From: Desulfovibrio sp. UBA6121
Lineage (GTDB): Bacteria; Desulfobacterota; Desulfovibrionia; Desulfovibrionales; Desulfovibrionaceae
DNA length: 12,681 nt
NCBI GenBank assembly: GCA_002422505.1
Contig: DIVX01000155.1
Coordinates: 1-12,681 of the forward strand
Direction: 5' to 3'
The position numbers were made by a program, and so were the translations under genes. Below are positions 1 through 5,324 of this stretch, in pieces (position 1 is the first letter of the stretch; every line of letters starts with the position of its first letter). The notes below the pieces were generated by a model, which ran no database searches, was not told where the DNA came from, and was given only the letters and a program-made list of their open reading frames with translations.

Positions 1-1
1 C

Positions 2-88
2 GAGGCGCTCTATCGCGCCAAGCACCAGGGCCGGGCGAACTGGGTGCAACAGGACGCGCAATGGGACGCGGTCGATCAGCCGACGTAG
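2..88 (+). CDS. C-terminal end of a GGDEF (diguanylate cyclase) protein, partial at the window edge
   Basis: Only the last 28 codons are present, ending in TAG. The peptide starts EALYRAKHQGRANWV, which matches the closing helix and strand of GGDEF domains (usually A-L-Y-x-A-K-x-x-G-R-N). It is followed by a short acidic tail. GGDEF proteins make cyclic di-GMP from two GTP; nothing of the active-site loop or of any sensor domain is visible, so activity cannot be judged. The gene converges on alr, and the two stop regions overlap by 13 bases. In Pseudomonas aeruginosa a membrane diguanylate cyclase gene (PA4929) lies beside alr, so this may be its counterpart. That link is from memory, not from comparison. 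Confidence 0.7.
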   Translation, partial: EALYRAKHQGRANWVQQDAQWDAVDQPT

Positions 89-1152
89 CGGCGCGGCACC
101 CGGCCGGTCACCTTGGTCAGCAATTCATAGCCGATGGTGCCGCAGGCCTGGGCCAGCTCGTCGATCGGCATCTGCGCGCCCCATAGCTCCACCGCGTCAC
201 CGAGCTGCGCCTGGGGCAGGTCGGTCAGGTCGACGGCGAGCATGTCCATCGACACCCGCCCGGCCAGCGGCACGCGCTGGCCATGGATCACCACCGAAGT
301 GCCGGAGGGCGCGGTGCGCGGATAGCCGTCGGCATAGCCGCAACTGACGGTACCGATGCGCGACGGGCGCCGCGCCACCCAGCTGGCGCCGTAGCCGACG
401 CTTTCGCCAACCTCCAGCTCACGGATCGCGATCAACGCGCCGGTCAGGGTCATCACCGGCTTCAGCCCCAGCTCCCGGGCGCTCAGTTCGGCGAAGGGCG
501 TCGCGCCGTAGAGCATGATGCCGGGACGGATCCAGGCCATGTGCGCCTGCGGCAGGGTCAGCACCGCGGCGGAATTGGCCAGCGAGCAGTTGTCGAACGC
601 CAGCGCCAGCAGCTCGCCGTAGCGCTCCAACTGGACCTCGGTCAGCGGATGGCCGCGTTCATCGGCGCAGGCGAAGTGGCTGATCAGGTTCAGCTCGCCG
701 ACCGCCGCCGCGCCCTCGAGCCGGGCATGGCATTCGCGCAGCCCTTCGACCGTGAAGCCGAGGCGGTGCATGCCCGAATCCAGCTTGAGCCAGACGTTCA
801 GCGGCCGCACCAGATCGGCCGCCAGCAGCCAGTCGGCCTGGCGCCGGTCCTGCACCGCGACGTCCAGGCCCAGCTCGGCCGCGCGCGGATACTCGGCGGG
901 CTCGAAGCAGCCTTCGAGCAGCAAGATGCGCGCACCGGGCGCACAGGCGCGGACCTCCTCGGCCTCCTCCAGGCAGGCCACGGCGAAGCCGTCGGCGATC
1001 TCCCGCAACGCTGCCACCGCCTCGCGCGCGCCATGACCGTAGGCATTCGCCTTGGCCACAGCGAAGGCCTTGCGCTCGGGGGCGCAGCGCTTGGCGAGAA
1101 GGTAGTTGTGACGAAGCGCGGCCAGATCGACCGTGGCAACCAGCGGACGCAT
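76..1152 (-). CDS. alr: Alanine racemase (PLP-dependent)
   Basis: This 358-residue enzyme interconverts L- and D-alanine in the cytoplasm and supplies D-Ala for peptidoglycan. The PLP-binding lysine is K34 in the motif AVAKANAYGHG. The second catalytic base is the tyrosine of GYGASW (about Y254), and R-P-G-I-M-L-Y-G lies near 209-216. The length is normal for the family. The frame stays open upstream of the chosen start, but ATG at 1152 gives the expected N-terminus MRPLVATVDL and has AGGAA eight bases upstream. The upstream extension would translate intergenic repeats. In Pseudomonas, alr follows dnaB as it does here. Its codon use and flanking repeats look Pseudomonas-like, unlike the genes right of about 1,600. 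The paralogue DadX is an alternative name; the dnaB-alr order favours alr. Confidence 0.93.
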   Translation of the reverse strand: MRPLVATVDLAALRHNYLLAKRCAPERKAFAVAKANAYGHGAREAVAALREIADGFAVACLEEAEEVRACAPGARILLLEGCFEPAEYPRAAELGLDVAVQDRRQADWLLAADLVRPLNVWLKLDSGMHRLGFTVEGLRECHARLEGAAAVGELNLISHFACADERGHPLTEVQLERYGELLALAFDNCSLANSAAVLTLPQAHMAWIRPGIMLYGATPFAELSARELGLKPVMTLTGALIAIRELEVGESVGYGASWVARRPSRIGTVSCGYADGYPRTAPSGTSVVIHGQRVPLAGRVSMDMLAVDLTDLPQAQLGDAVELWGAQMPIDELAQACGTIGYELLTKVTGRVPRRYVG

Positions 1153-1214
1153 GGGAAGGGTTCCTGTACAGCGGAGGTGAAGCGGAATCTTACTCCTGTC
1201 GGGGTCTTTGCGCA

Positions 1215-1255
1215 GGAGCTGGAAGCTGGAAGCTGGAAGCTGGAAGCTGGAAAAG
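1215..1255. repeat. Short tandem repeat, unit GGAAGCT
   Basis: Four perfect seven-base copies (1221-1248) are flanked by a degraded copy on each side (1215-1220, 1249-1255). Related CTTCAAGCT units occur twice at 1426-1434 and 1440-1448, just beyond the dnaB stop codon. Such simple repeats with AGCTTGAAG/GGAAGCT units are common between Pseudomonas genes. They have no coding role here and could misguide assembly. Confidence 0.8.
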
Positions 1256-1304
1256 CGTTGAGGGCGAGGTTCACCCTGTCGAGCGTAAAGCCGACACCCC
1301 TTCC

Positions 1305-1378
1305 GTAGGAGCCGGGGGGATGCCGAGCCCTTGCGGGCGACCAGCATTTCGCAGCATCGCCCGCAAGCAGGCTCCTAC
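1305..1378. repeat. REP-like extragenic palindrome (Pseudomonas style)
   Basis: Two nested inverted repeats are visible. The inner arms are 11 bases and perfect (CTTGCGGGCGA at 1330-1340, its complement at 1357-1367) around a 16-base loop. The outer arms are 9 bases (GTAGGAGCC at 1305-1313, its complement at 1370-1378). The left side carries 16 bases between its arms against 2 on the right, so the element is asymmetric. The GTAGGAGCC...TTGCGGGCGA layout resembles REP elements scattered between Pseudomonas genes. It may stabilise or end transcripts between dnaB and alr. Confidence 0.7.
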
Positions 1379-1451
1379 AAAAAGCACACGCCATTGTCGC
1401 CAGGGATAGAGGCTTTTTCTTCCACCTTCAAGCTTCCGGCTTCAAGCTGCT

Positions 1452-2903
1452 TTATTCGTCATCGAACTGGTAGCTGCCCGGCGCCAGGTCCTCGAAGCGC
1501 GAATACTTGCCGAGGAAGGCCAGACGGGTGGTGCCGATCGGGCCGTTCCGCTGCTTGCCGATGATGATTTCGGCCACCCCGGCCTTGGGGTTGCCTTCCT
1601 TCTTATTGTACACCTCGTCGCGGTAAATGAACATGATCACGTCGGCGTCCTGCTCGATTGCGCCGGATTCGCGCAAGTCGGAGAGCATAGGGCGCTTGTC
1701 GCCGCGTTCCTCAACCTTGCGGTTGAGCTGCGAGAGCGCAATGACCGGGATGTTCAGTTCCTTGGCGAGCGCCTTCAAATTGCGCGAGATGTCTGAAATT
1801 TCCTGCTCGCGAGAGTCTATGTCGCGGCTGGCGCGCATGAGCTGGAGGTAGTCGACCACCACCAGGCCCAGGTTGTGCTCGCTTTTGAGGCGTCGGCAGC
1901 GGGCGCGCAGCTCCATGGTGGAAAGGGCCGCCGTGTCGTCCACAAAAATGGGCGCATTGGAGATGATGTTGGCCGCGTCGTAGAGCTTGGCCCAGTCCTG
2001 GTCGTCGATGCTGCCGCGGCGCAGGTTGGTTTGGTCCACGCGGCCCTGGCAGCACAAAAGACGCATCATGATCTGGTCCATGGACATTTCGAGCGAGAAC
2101 ACCGCCGTGGCCACCGGGGTTTCGCCCTTGGTGGCGGCATTGAGCGCAAGGTTCAGCGCAAAGGCCGTTTTGCCCATGCTGGGGCGGGCCGCAACGATGA
2201 TCAGGTCGGAATTCTGCATCCCGGCGGTCATTTCATCGAGCTTTTCGTAGCCGGTGGTGATGCCGGTGACGAGCGCCTGCTTGCCCACGCGCTTTTCCAG
2301 TTCCTTGAACACGCGGTCCACCAGCTCTTTGCCGGTGTGGACCGTGGTTTTGGAGCGCACGTCGGAAATCTTGAAGATGGACTGCTCGCTCTGGTCGAGC
2401 AGGGCTTCCACGTCTTGGGAATCGTAGCAGTTGCCGATGATCTCGCTGGCGGCTTCGATGAGGCGGCGGCTGACGGCCTTGTCGCGCACGATGCCCGCGT
2501 GGAACAGCGCATTGGCTGCGCTGACGGGCGAGCTGGCGAGTTCCGCCAGGTACACCGGGCCGCCGATGGAATCGAGCACCTGGCCCTGGCGCAGGTGTTC
2601 GGTGACGGTGATCAGATCGACGGGGGCGTTGCGGGAGTAGAGGTCTTCAAAGGCGCGAAAAATGAGGCGGTGAGCCGGGGAATAGAAGTCGTCGGAGCGC
2701 ACCACGTCCACCAGGGAGTGGAAAAGCGTGTTGCGCAGAAAAACCCCCCCAAGAACCGCCTGTTCGGCTTCAAGATTCTGGGGGGGTACATTCCGTGACA
2801 GAGCGGCGGAAGCCCTTTCAAGGGCTTCGGCGCCGTCTTCGCGTGCATCGCCCTGGCTATTATGCCTCGGGCTGCTGCTCGGGTTCTTTTTCCTGCTGGC
2901 CAT
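1452..2903 (-). CDS. dnaB: Replicative DNA helicase DnaB (apparently mosaic 3' end)
   Basis: DnaB is the hexameric ATPase that unwinds DNA at the replication fork and recruits primase. The 483 residues comprise a polar leader (1-38), the N-terminal domain (about 39-140), a linker, and the RecA-like motor domain (about 205-475). Visible motifs are Walker A ARPSMGKTA (239-247, K245), catalytic-type glutamate E271 in FSLEM, Walker B GLVVVDYLQL (346-355, D351), SQLNRKVEER (391-400) and GKQRNG (449-454). No intein is present. The only usable in-frame start is ATG 2903, which overlaps the end of rplI by 44 bases; the ribosome site is weak. The last 30-odd residues (GKYSRFEDLAPGSY then QFDDE) look like a Pseudomonas DnaB tail and precede Pseudomonas-type alr, whereas the rest fits the sulfate-reducer genes upstream. 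Confidence 0.93.
   Translation of the reverse strand: MASRKKNPSSSPRHNSQGDAREDGAEALERASAALSRNVPPQNLEAEQAVLGGVFLRNTLFHSLVDVVRSDDFYSPAHRLIFRAFEDLYSRNAPVDLITVTEHLRQGQVLDSIGGPVYLAELASSPVSAANALFHAGIVRDKAVSRRLIEAASEIIGNCYDSQDVEALLDQSEQSIFKISDVRSKTTVHTGKELVDRVFKELEKRVGKQALVTGITTGYEKLDEMTAGMQNSDLIIVAARPSMGKTAFALNLALNAATKGETPVATAVFSLEMSMDQIMMRLLCCQGRVDQTNLRRGSIDDQDWAKLYDAANIISNAPIFVDDTAALSTMELRARCRRLKSEHNLGLVVVDYLQLMRASRDIDSREQEISDISRNLKALAKELNIPVIALSQLNRKVEERGDKRPMLSDLRESGAIEQDADVIMFIYRDEVYNKKEGNPKAGVAEIIIGKQRNGPIGTTRLAFLGKYSRFEDLAPGSYQFDDE
2743..2787. repeat. Inverted repeat with C7/G7 arms inside the start of dnaB
   Basis: The arm ACCCCCCCAAGAA (2743-2755) is complementary to TTCTGGGGGGGT (2776-2787), apart from one bulged base, around a 20-base loop. 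It covers roughly codons 39-54 of dnaB. In mRNA it would form a strong hairpin about 115 bases after the dnaB start. The two seven-base homopolymers are also slippage-prone. The frame is intact as given, and the encoded VPPQNLEAEQAVLGG is the conserved DnaB N-domain entry. Confidence 0.7.
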
Positions 2904-3348
2904 GCTTGATCACGCGGAGCTTGAGTTCGCCAGTGACATCGGGGTGCAGGCGGACATCGACCTCGAACTCGCCCAGGGCGCGAATGGCCTCAGGCAGCTC
3001 GATTTTGCGGCGGTCGATCTCGATGCCCTGCTCGGCCAGAGCATCCGCGATGTTCTGGGCGGTGACGGAGCCGTACATCTTGTCGCCTTCGCCCACGCGC
3101 ACGGTGATGACCACCTTGGCGGCGGCGATTTTGGCGGCCAAATCAGTGGCCTCGGCGCGCAGGCCGTTGGCCTGGGCGGCCAGCTTCTTGCGCTCCAGTT
3201 CAAACTGTTTCAGGTTGGCGTCGGTGGCCTTCATGGCCAGACCCTGGGGAATCAGGTAGTTCCGTCCGAAGCCGGGCTTGACGGCGACGATGTCGCCCAG
3301 GCGACCCAGGGCGTCCACGTCGGCGCGCAAGATGAGTTTCATGGTCAT
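2860..3348 (-). CDS. rplI: Large-subunit ribosomal protein bL9
   Basis: bL9 is a two-domain 50S protein that binds 23S rRNA and extends from the ribosome surface. The L9 signature is seen as GDIVAVKPGFGRNYLIPQGL (about 18-37). A long Lys/Ala/Leu-rich connecting helix follows (about 38-75), then the C-terminal domain and a short acidic tail. There are two candidate starts. ATG 3348 gives MTMKLILRAD and lies 4 bases from AGGAGG. ATG 3342 gives the family-typical MKLILRADV but lies 10 bases away. I give the longer form; the shorter (160 residues) is equally plausible. The AGGAGG overlaps the rpsR stop codon, so translation is coupled. The 3' end overlaps dnaB by 44 bases. Confidence 0.95.
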   Translation of the reverse strand: MTMKLILRADVDALGRLGDIVAVKPGFGRNYLIPQGLAMKATDANLKQFELERKKLAAQANGLRAEATDLAAKIAAAKVVITVRVGEGDKMYGSVTAQNIADALAEQGIEIDRRKIELPEAIRALGEFEVDVRLHPDVTGELKLRVIKHGQQEKEPEQQPEA

Positions 3349-3356
3349 GCGCCCTC

Positions 3357-3617
3357 CTAGACCGTCTTCTTCTTGACGTCCGTGCTATGCACGGTGGTGT
3401 AGAACAACAAAGCCATCTGCCTGGCGCGCTTGATCTCCGTGGTCAGGCTGCGCTGATGCTTGGCGCAGGTGCCGGTGATGCGGCGGGCGATGATCTTGCC
3501 ACGCTCGGTGATGTAGTCGCGCAGGATGTCCGGGCGCTTGTAGTCGAGCGGGAGGTTCTTGTCCGCGCAGAAGCGGCAGAACTTTCTCTTGGGGGTGAAT
3601 TTCTTGCGGAACGCCAT
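3357..3617 (-). CDS. rpsR: Small-subunit ribosomal protein bS18
   Basis: bS18 pairs with bS6 and binds the central domain of 16S rRNA on the 30S platform. The 86 residues show the signature from ADKNLPLDYKRPDILRDYIT to ITGTCAKHQRSL. Cysteines C14 and C17 (CRFC), with C51 and H54 (TCAKH), form a likely zinc site, the cysteine-retaining form of S18. The start is three bases after the rpsF stop codon, and GGAGG inside the last rpsF codons serves as its ribosome site. The gene sits in the usual rpsF-rpsR-rplI cluster. The tail ending DVKKKTV is slightly longer than in short forms. Confidence 0.95.
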   Translation of the reverse strand: MAFRKKFTPKRKFCRFCADKNLPLDYKRPDILRDYITERGKIIARRITGTCAKHQRSLTTEIKRARQMALLFYTTVHSTDVKKKTV

Positions 3618-3620
3618 GGG

Positions 3621-3944
3621 TTAGGCCTCCTCTGCGCTGGGCGCGGCGGCAGGCGCGTCGTCCAGGCGGACAGTGACGAACTTGAACAGGCCGTCGGTGA
3701 TGCGGATGTTGCGCTCAAGCTCCGCAACCACAGCGCCGGGGGCGGTGTAGTCGAGGCGCACGTAGTGTCCGCGGGTCAGTTTGCGGACGGGGTAGGCCAG
3801 GGTGCGGATGCCCCAATCGTCGACGAGGCCGATGACGCCCCCGTCGCGCTCGATGATTCCGGTCAAGTTGGCCAGGATCTCCTTGCGGTTCTCCTCGGCC
3901 AGCTCCGGACTCATGAGCACAAGAGTCTCGTAGTGATTCAGCAT
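3621..3944 (-). CDS. rpsF: Small-subunit ribosomal protein bS6
   Basis: bS6 forms a heterodimer with bS18 during 30S assembly. The 107 residues begin MLNHYETLVLMSPEL and contain WGIRTLAYPVRKLTRGHYV (about 45-63), both diagnostic. The C-terminal tail is short, Ala/Pro-rich and acidic (APSAEEA), like the variable and sometimes glutamylated tails of other S6 proteins. ATG 3944 has AGGAG six bases upstream. It is the first gene of the ribosomal group, 85 bases after the second small selenoprotein candidate. A hairpin in that gap may serve autoregulation. Confidence 0.96.
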   Translation of the reverse strand: MLNHYETLVLMSPELAEENRKEILANLTGIIERDGGVIGLVDDWGIRTLAYPVRKLTRGHYVRLDYTAPGAVVAELERNIRITDGLFKFVTVRLDDAPAAAPSAEEA

Positions 3945-3969
3945 GTGATGCTCCTTTTGGTCTTAGGCC

Positions 3970-3987
3970 CTTCCCACACGGTGGAAG
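3970..3987 (-). promoter_or_regulatory. Hairpin in the rpsF leader, possible S6:S18 autoregulatory site
   Basis: On the minus strand CTTCCAC pairs with GTGGGAAG (one bulged G) around CGT, placing an ACCG sequence at the apex about 25 bases before rpsF. Many bacteria repress the rpsF operon through S6:S18 binding to a leader hairpin with an exposed CCG. Position and CCG fit that idea, but I cannot match the full published consensus by eye. Confidence 0.35.
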
Positions 3988-3995
3988 AGCAAGGT

Positions 3996-4028
3996 AGAGG
4001 GGTGCTCTTACGTGCTCATGCCCCCTCT
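3996..4028 (-). other. Inverted repeat directly after the second small gene
   Basis: AGAGGGG and CCCCTCT arms (3996-4002 and 4022-4028) enclose a 19-base loop, starting one base past the terminal TGA of the upstream small gene. No T-run follows on either strand, so a classical terminator is doubtful. It may be a weak or Rho-assisted stop, or an mRNA-stabilising end, separating the hisD-purC transcript from rpsF. Confidence 0.4.
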
Positions 4029-4029
4029 G

Positions 4030-4191
4030 TCAAGCGTCATTGGTGTCGTCCGACTTCTTGGAGGTCTCCCGGACCTCCGGCGGGCAGGCTGCTCAACCGT
4101 GCAGGCGCAACTTCGGCGGCACGAACCTGAAGCAGATCCACGCGGCCACAAGCACCACAGTAATGAGCGCGATGGCTTCGTGCAGTTGCAT
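4030..4191 (-). CDS. Candidate small membrane selenoprotein B, TGA read as Sec, UxxC motif
   Basis: I recognise no family. Read with TGA at 4095-4093 as Sec, it encodes 53 residues ending at a second TGA (4032-4030). Residues 5-21 (EAIALITVVLVAAWICF) form one membrane helix. Then come R22, K27 and R29, suggesting a cytoplasmic C-terminus. G32-U33-A34-A35-C36 follows, a U-x-x-C motif typical of redox or metal sites, then a charged tail ending SKKSDDTNDA. ATG 4191 has AGGAG five bases upstream, and that site overlaps the TAG of the preceding gene. The stretch after TGA keeps coding-like composition: 17 of 20 codons end in G or C, against 11 of 20 G or C at position two. A hairpin 21 nt after the TGA fits a SECIS. 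Otherwise it is a 32-residue peptide with chance open sequence behind it. Function unknown. Confidence 0.68.
4060..4078 (-). promoter_or_regulatory. Candidate bacterial SECIS hairpin for the TGA of small gene B
   Basis: GGAGGTC pairs perfectly with GACCTCC over seven base pairs around the five-base loop CGGGA. The loop begins 21 nt after the TGA, within the known bacterial SECIS range (about 16-37). It has G at its second and third positions, as in the E. coli fdhF loop that SelB recognises. No obvious bulged U is seen in the stem. Confidence 0.6.
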
Positions 4192-4199
4192 ATCCGCTC

Positions 4200-4382
4200 C
4201 TAGTGCAGCCGGTCCTCAGGCTTGTCCGCGTCCGTGCCTGTCTTGCCTTTCTTCTGGTCCTTGTCTGTGGGCGGCGTCCAGCCGCACTGCTTCTTGGGGC
4301 CTCAGCCCACTCCGGGCACCAGCCGGGAAAAAACCACCCAGCCCACAACCACGGCCAGGAGAATCCAAATGCTGTTGTCCAT
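4200..4382 (-). CDS. Candidate small membrane selenoprotein A, TGA read as Sec
   Basis: I recognise no family. Read with TGA at 4304-4302 as Sec, it encodes 60 residues. Residues 4-18 (SIWILLAVVVGWVVF) make one membrane helix, followed by R20. G26-U27-G28-P-K-K-Q-C33-G-W gives a U-x5-C pair, and a very hydrophilic Lys/Asp tail ends PEDRLH. Charge placement puts the tail in the cytoplasm. ATG 4382 is 13 bases after the purC stop, with AAAGGG upstream. The terminal TAG overlaps the AGGAG of the next small gene, a packing that makes sense only if translation passes the TGA. After the TGA, 29 of 33 codons end in G or C but only 16 of 33 have G or C at position two, a coding pattern. A hairpin 21 nt past the TGA fits a SECIS. 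The alternative is a 26-residue peptide. Confidence 0.7.
4271..4285 (-). promoter_or_regulatory. Candidate bacterial SECIS hairpin for the TGA of small gene A
   Basis: GCGGC pairs with GCCGC around the five-base loop TGGAC. A GT/AC pair can extend the stem past a two-base CC bulge. The loop starts 21 nt after the TGA, the same distance as in the neighbouring gene, and again reads N-G-G. The stem is shorter than its neighbour's, so a folding calculation is needed. Confidence 0.55.
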
Positions 4383-4395
4383 AAGTCCCTTTCGG

Positions 4396-5304
4396 CTAAA
4401 CGCCGAGTTCGCGCCCGGTGAGCAGGCGGTATGCCTCCAGATACTTGGCGCGGGTCTGATCGATGATGGACTGGGGAATCTTGGGCGCGGGCGGGCGCTT
4501 GTCGAACTTGATCTCCTCCAGCCAGTCGCGCAGGAACTGCTTGTCGAAGCTCTGCTGGCCGCGACCGGGGGCGTAGTCGCTCATGGGCCAGAAGCGGGAG
4601 GAATCCGGGGTCAGCACCTCGTCGATGAGGATGAGCTTGTCCTGGCCGCCCTCGTTCACCGTGCCGAACTCGAATTTCGTGTCTGCGATGATGATGCCGC
4701 GCTTTCCGGCGTAGTCGCGCGCGGCGGAGTAGATGCCCAGGGCCGCGCTCTGCGTTTGGCCGGCCAGGGTTTCGCCGGTAATGCGCATGGCCTCGGCCAC
4801 GGAGATGTTTTCGTCGTGGGCGCCCAGTTCGGCCTTGGTGGAGGGCGTGAACAGCGGCTTTTCGAGCTTGTCGCTCTCGCGCAGGCCCTTGGGCAGTTCG
4901 TGCCCGCACACGTTGCCGGTTTTGAGGTAGTCCTTCCAGCCGGAACCGGTGATATAGCCGCGCACGATGCACTCAATGGCCAGGGGCTTGGCGCGGCGAA
5001 CCAGCACGCTGCGGCCTTCCAGCATGGCGGCGTGCGGGGCCAGGGCCTTGGGGAAGTCGGCCACCTCGGTGGCCAGCAGGTGGTTGGCGATGAGATCCTT
5101 GAACTTGTCCATCCAGAACAGGGTGATTTGGTTGAGCACCACGCCCTTGTGGGGAATGGGGTCGTCCATGATGACGTCAAAGGCCGAGATGCGGTCCGTG
5201 GTGACGATGAGCAGGGTGTCCGGCCCGGCCTCGTAAATGTCGCGCACTTTGCCGCGCGAAAGAAGCGGAAGTTCCTTGATGTCCGTGCTGGTGACGCAAT
5301 CCAT
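4396..5304 (-). CDS. purC: SAICAR synthase (phosphoribosylaminoimidazole-succinocarboxamide synthase)
   Basis: PurC joins aspartate to CAIR with ATP, step eight of purine synthesis, in the cytoplasm. The 302 residues show the ATP-loop motif RGKVRDIYEA (17-26), signature 1 from PLAIECIVRGYITGSGW (107-123) and signature 2 IIADTKFEFG (205-214), then LILIDEVLTPDSSRFW (224-239). This is the longer, roughly 300-residue class rather than the 240-residue enzyme of many bacteria. ATG 5304 has GGAG seven bases upstream and lies 20 bases after the hisD stop, so the two share a transcript. The stop is 13 bases before the first small membrane gene. I recall the order purC-hisD-porin from Desulfovibrio vulgaris but cannot check it here. 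Confidence 0.96.
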   Translation of the reverse strand: MDCVTSTDIKELPLLSRGKVRDIYEAGPDTLLIVTTDRISAFDVIMDDPIPHKGVVLNQITLFWMDKFKDLIANHLLATEVADFPKALAPHAAMLEGRSVLVRRAKPLAIECIVRGYITGSGWKDYLKTGNVCGHELPKGLRESDKLEKPLFTPSTKAELGAHDENISVAEAMRITGETLAGQTQSAALGIYSAARDYAGKRGIIIADTKFEFGTVNEGGQDKLILIDEVLTPDSSRFWPMSDYAPGRGQQSFDKQFLRDWLEEIKFDKRPPAPKIPQSIIDQTRAKYLEAYRLLTGRELGV

Positions 5305-5324
5305 GTCGATCTCCGTAAGGGCTG

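Noticed and set aside
1153..1347. N-terminal extension of alr by 65 codons
   Set aside because: It translates the tandem repeat and part of the REP-like palindrome. The ATG at 1152 has a ribosome site and the family N-terminus.
3996..4028. Hairpin after the terminal TGA of small gene B as a third SECIS
   Set aside because: It starts one base after the TGA and has a 19-base loop, outside the accepted spacing and loop form. The reading frame beyond has no sensible protein.
4192..4301. Treating the two TGAs as plain sequencing errors in one broken gene
   Set aside because: Two separate genes each have their own start, ribosome site, TGA in a Gly-U context and matching hairpin. Two independent errors giving that pattern are unlikely.
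4037..4972. A 311-codon open frame on the minus strand covering part of purC and the small genes
   Set aside because: It runs out of frame through purC, is Arg/Ala-rich without domain logic, and ends inside the two small genes whose own frames have ribosome sites and membrane helices. It is a GC-rich shadow.
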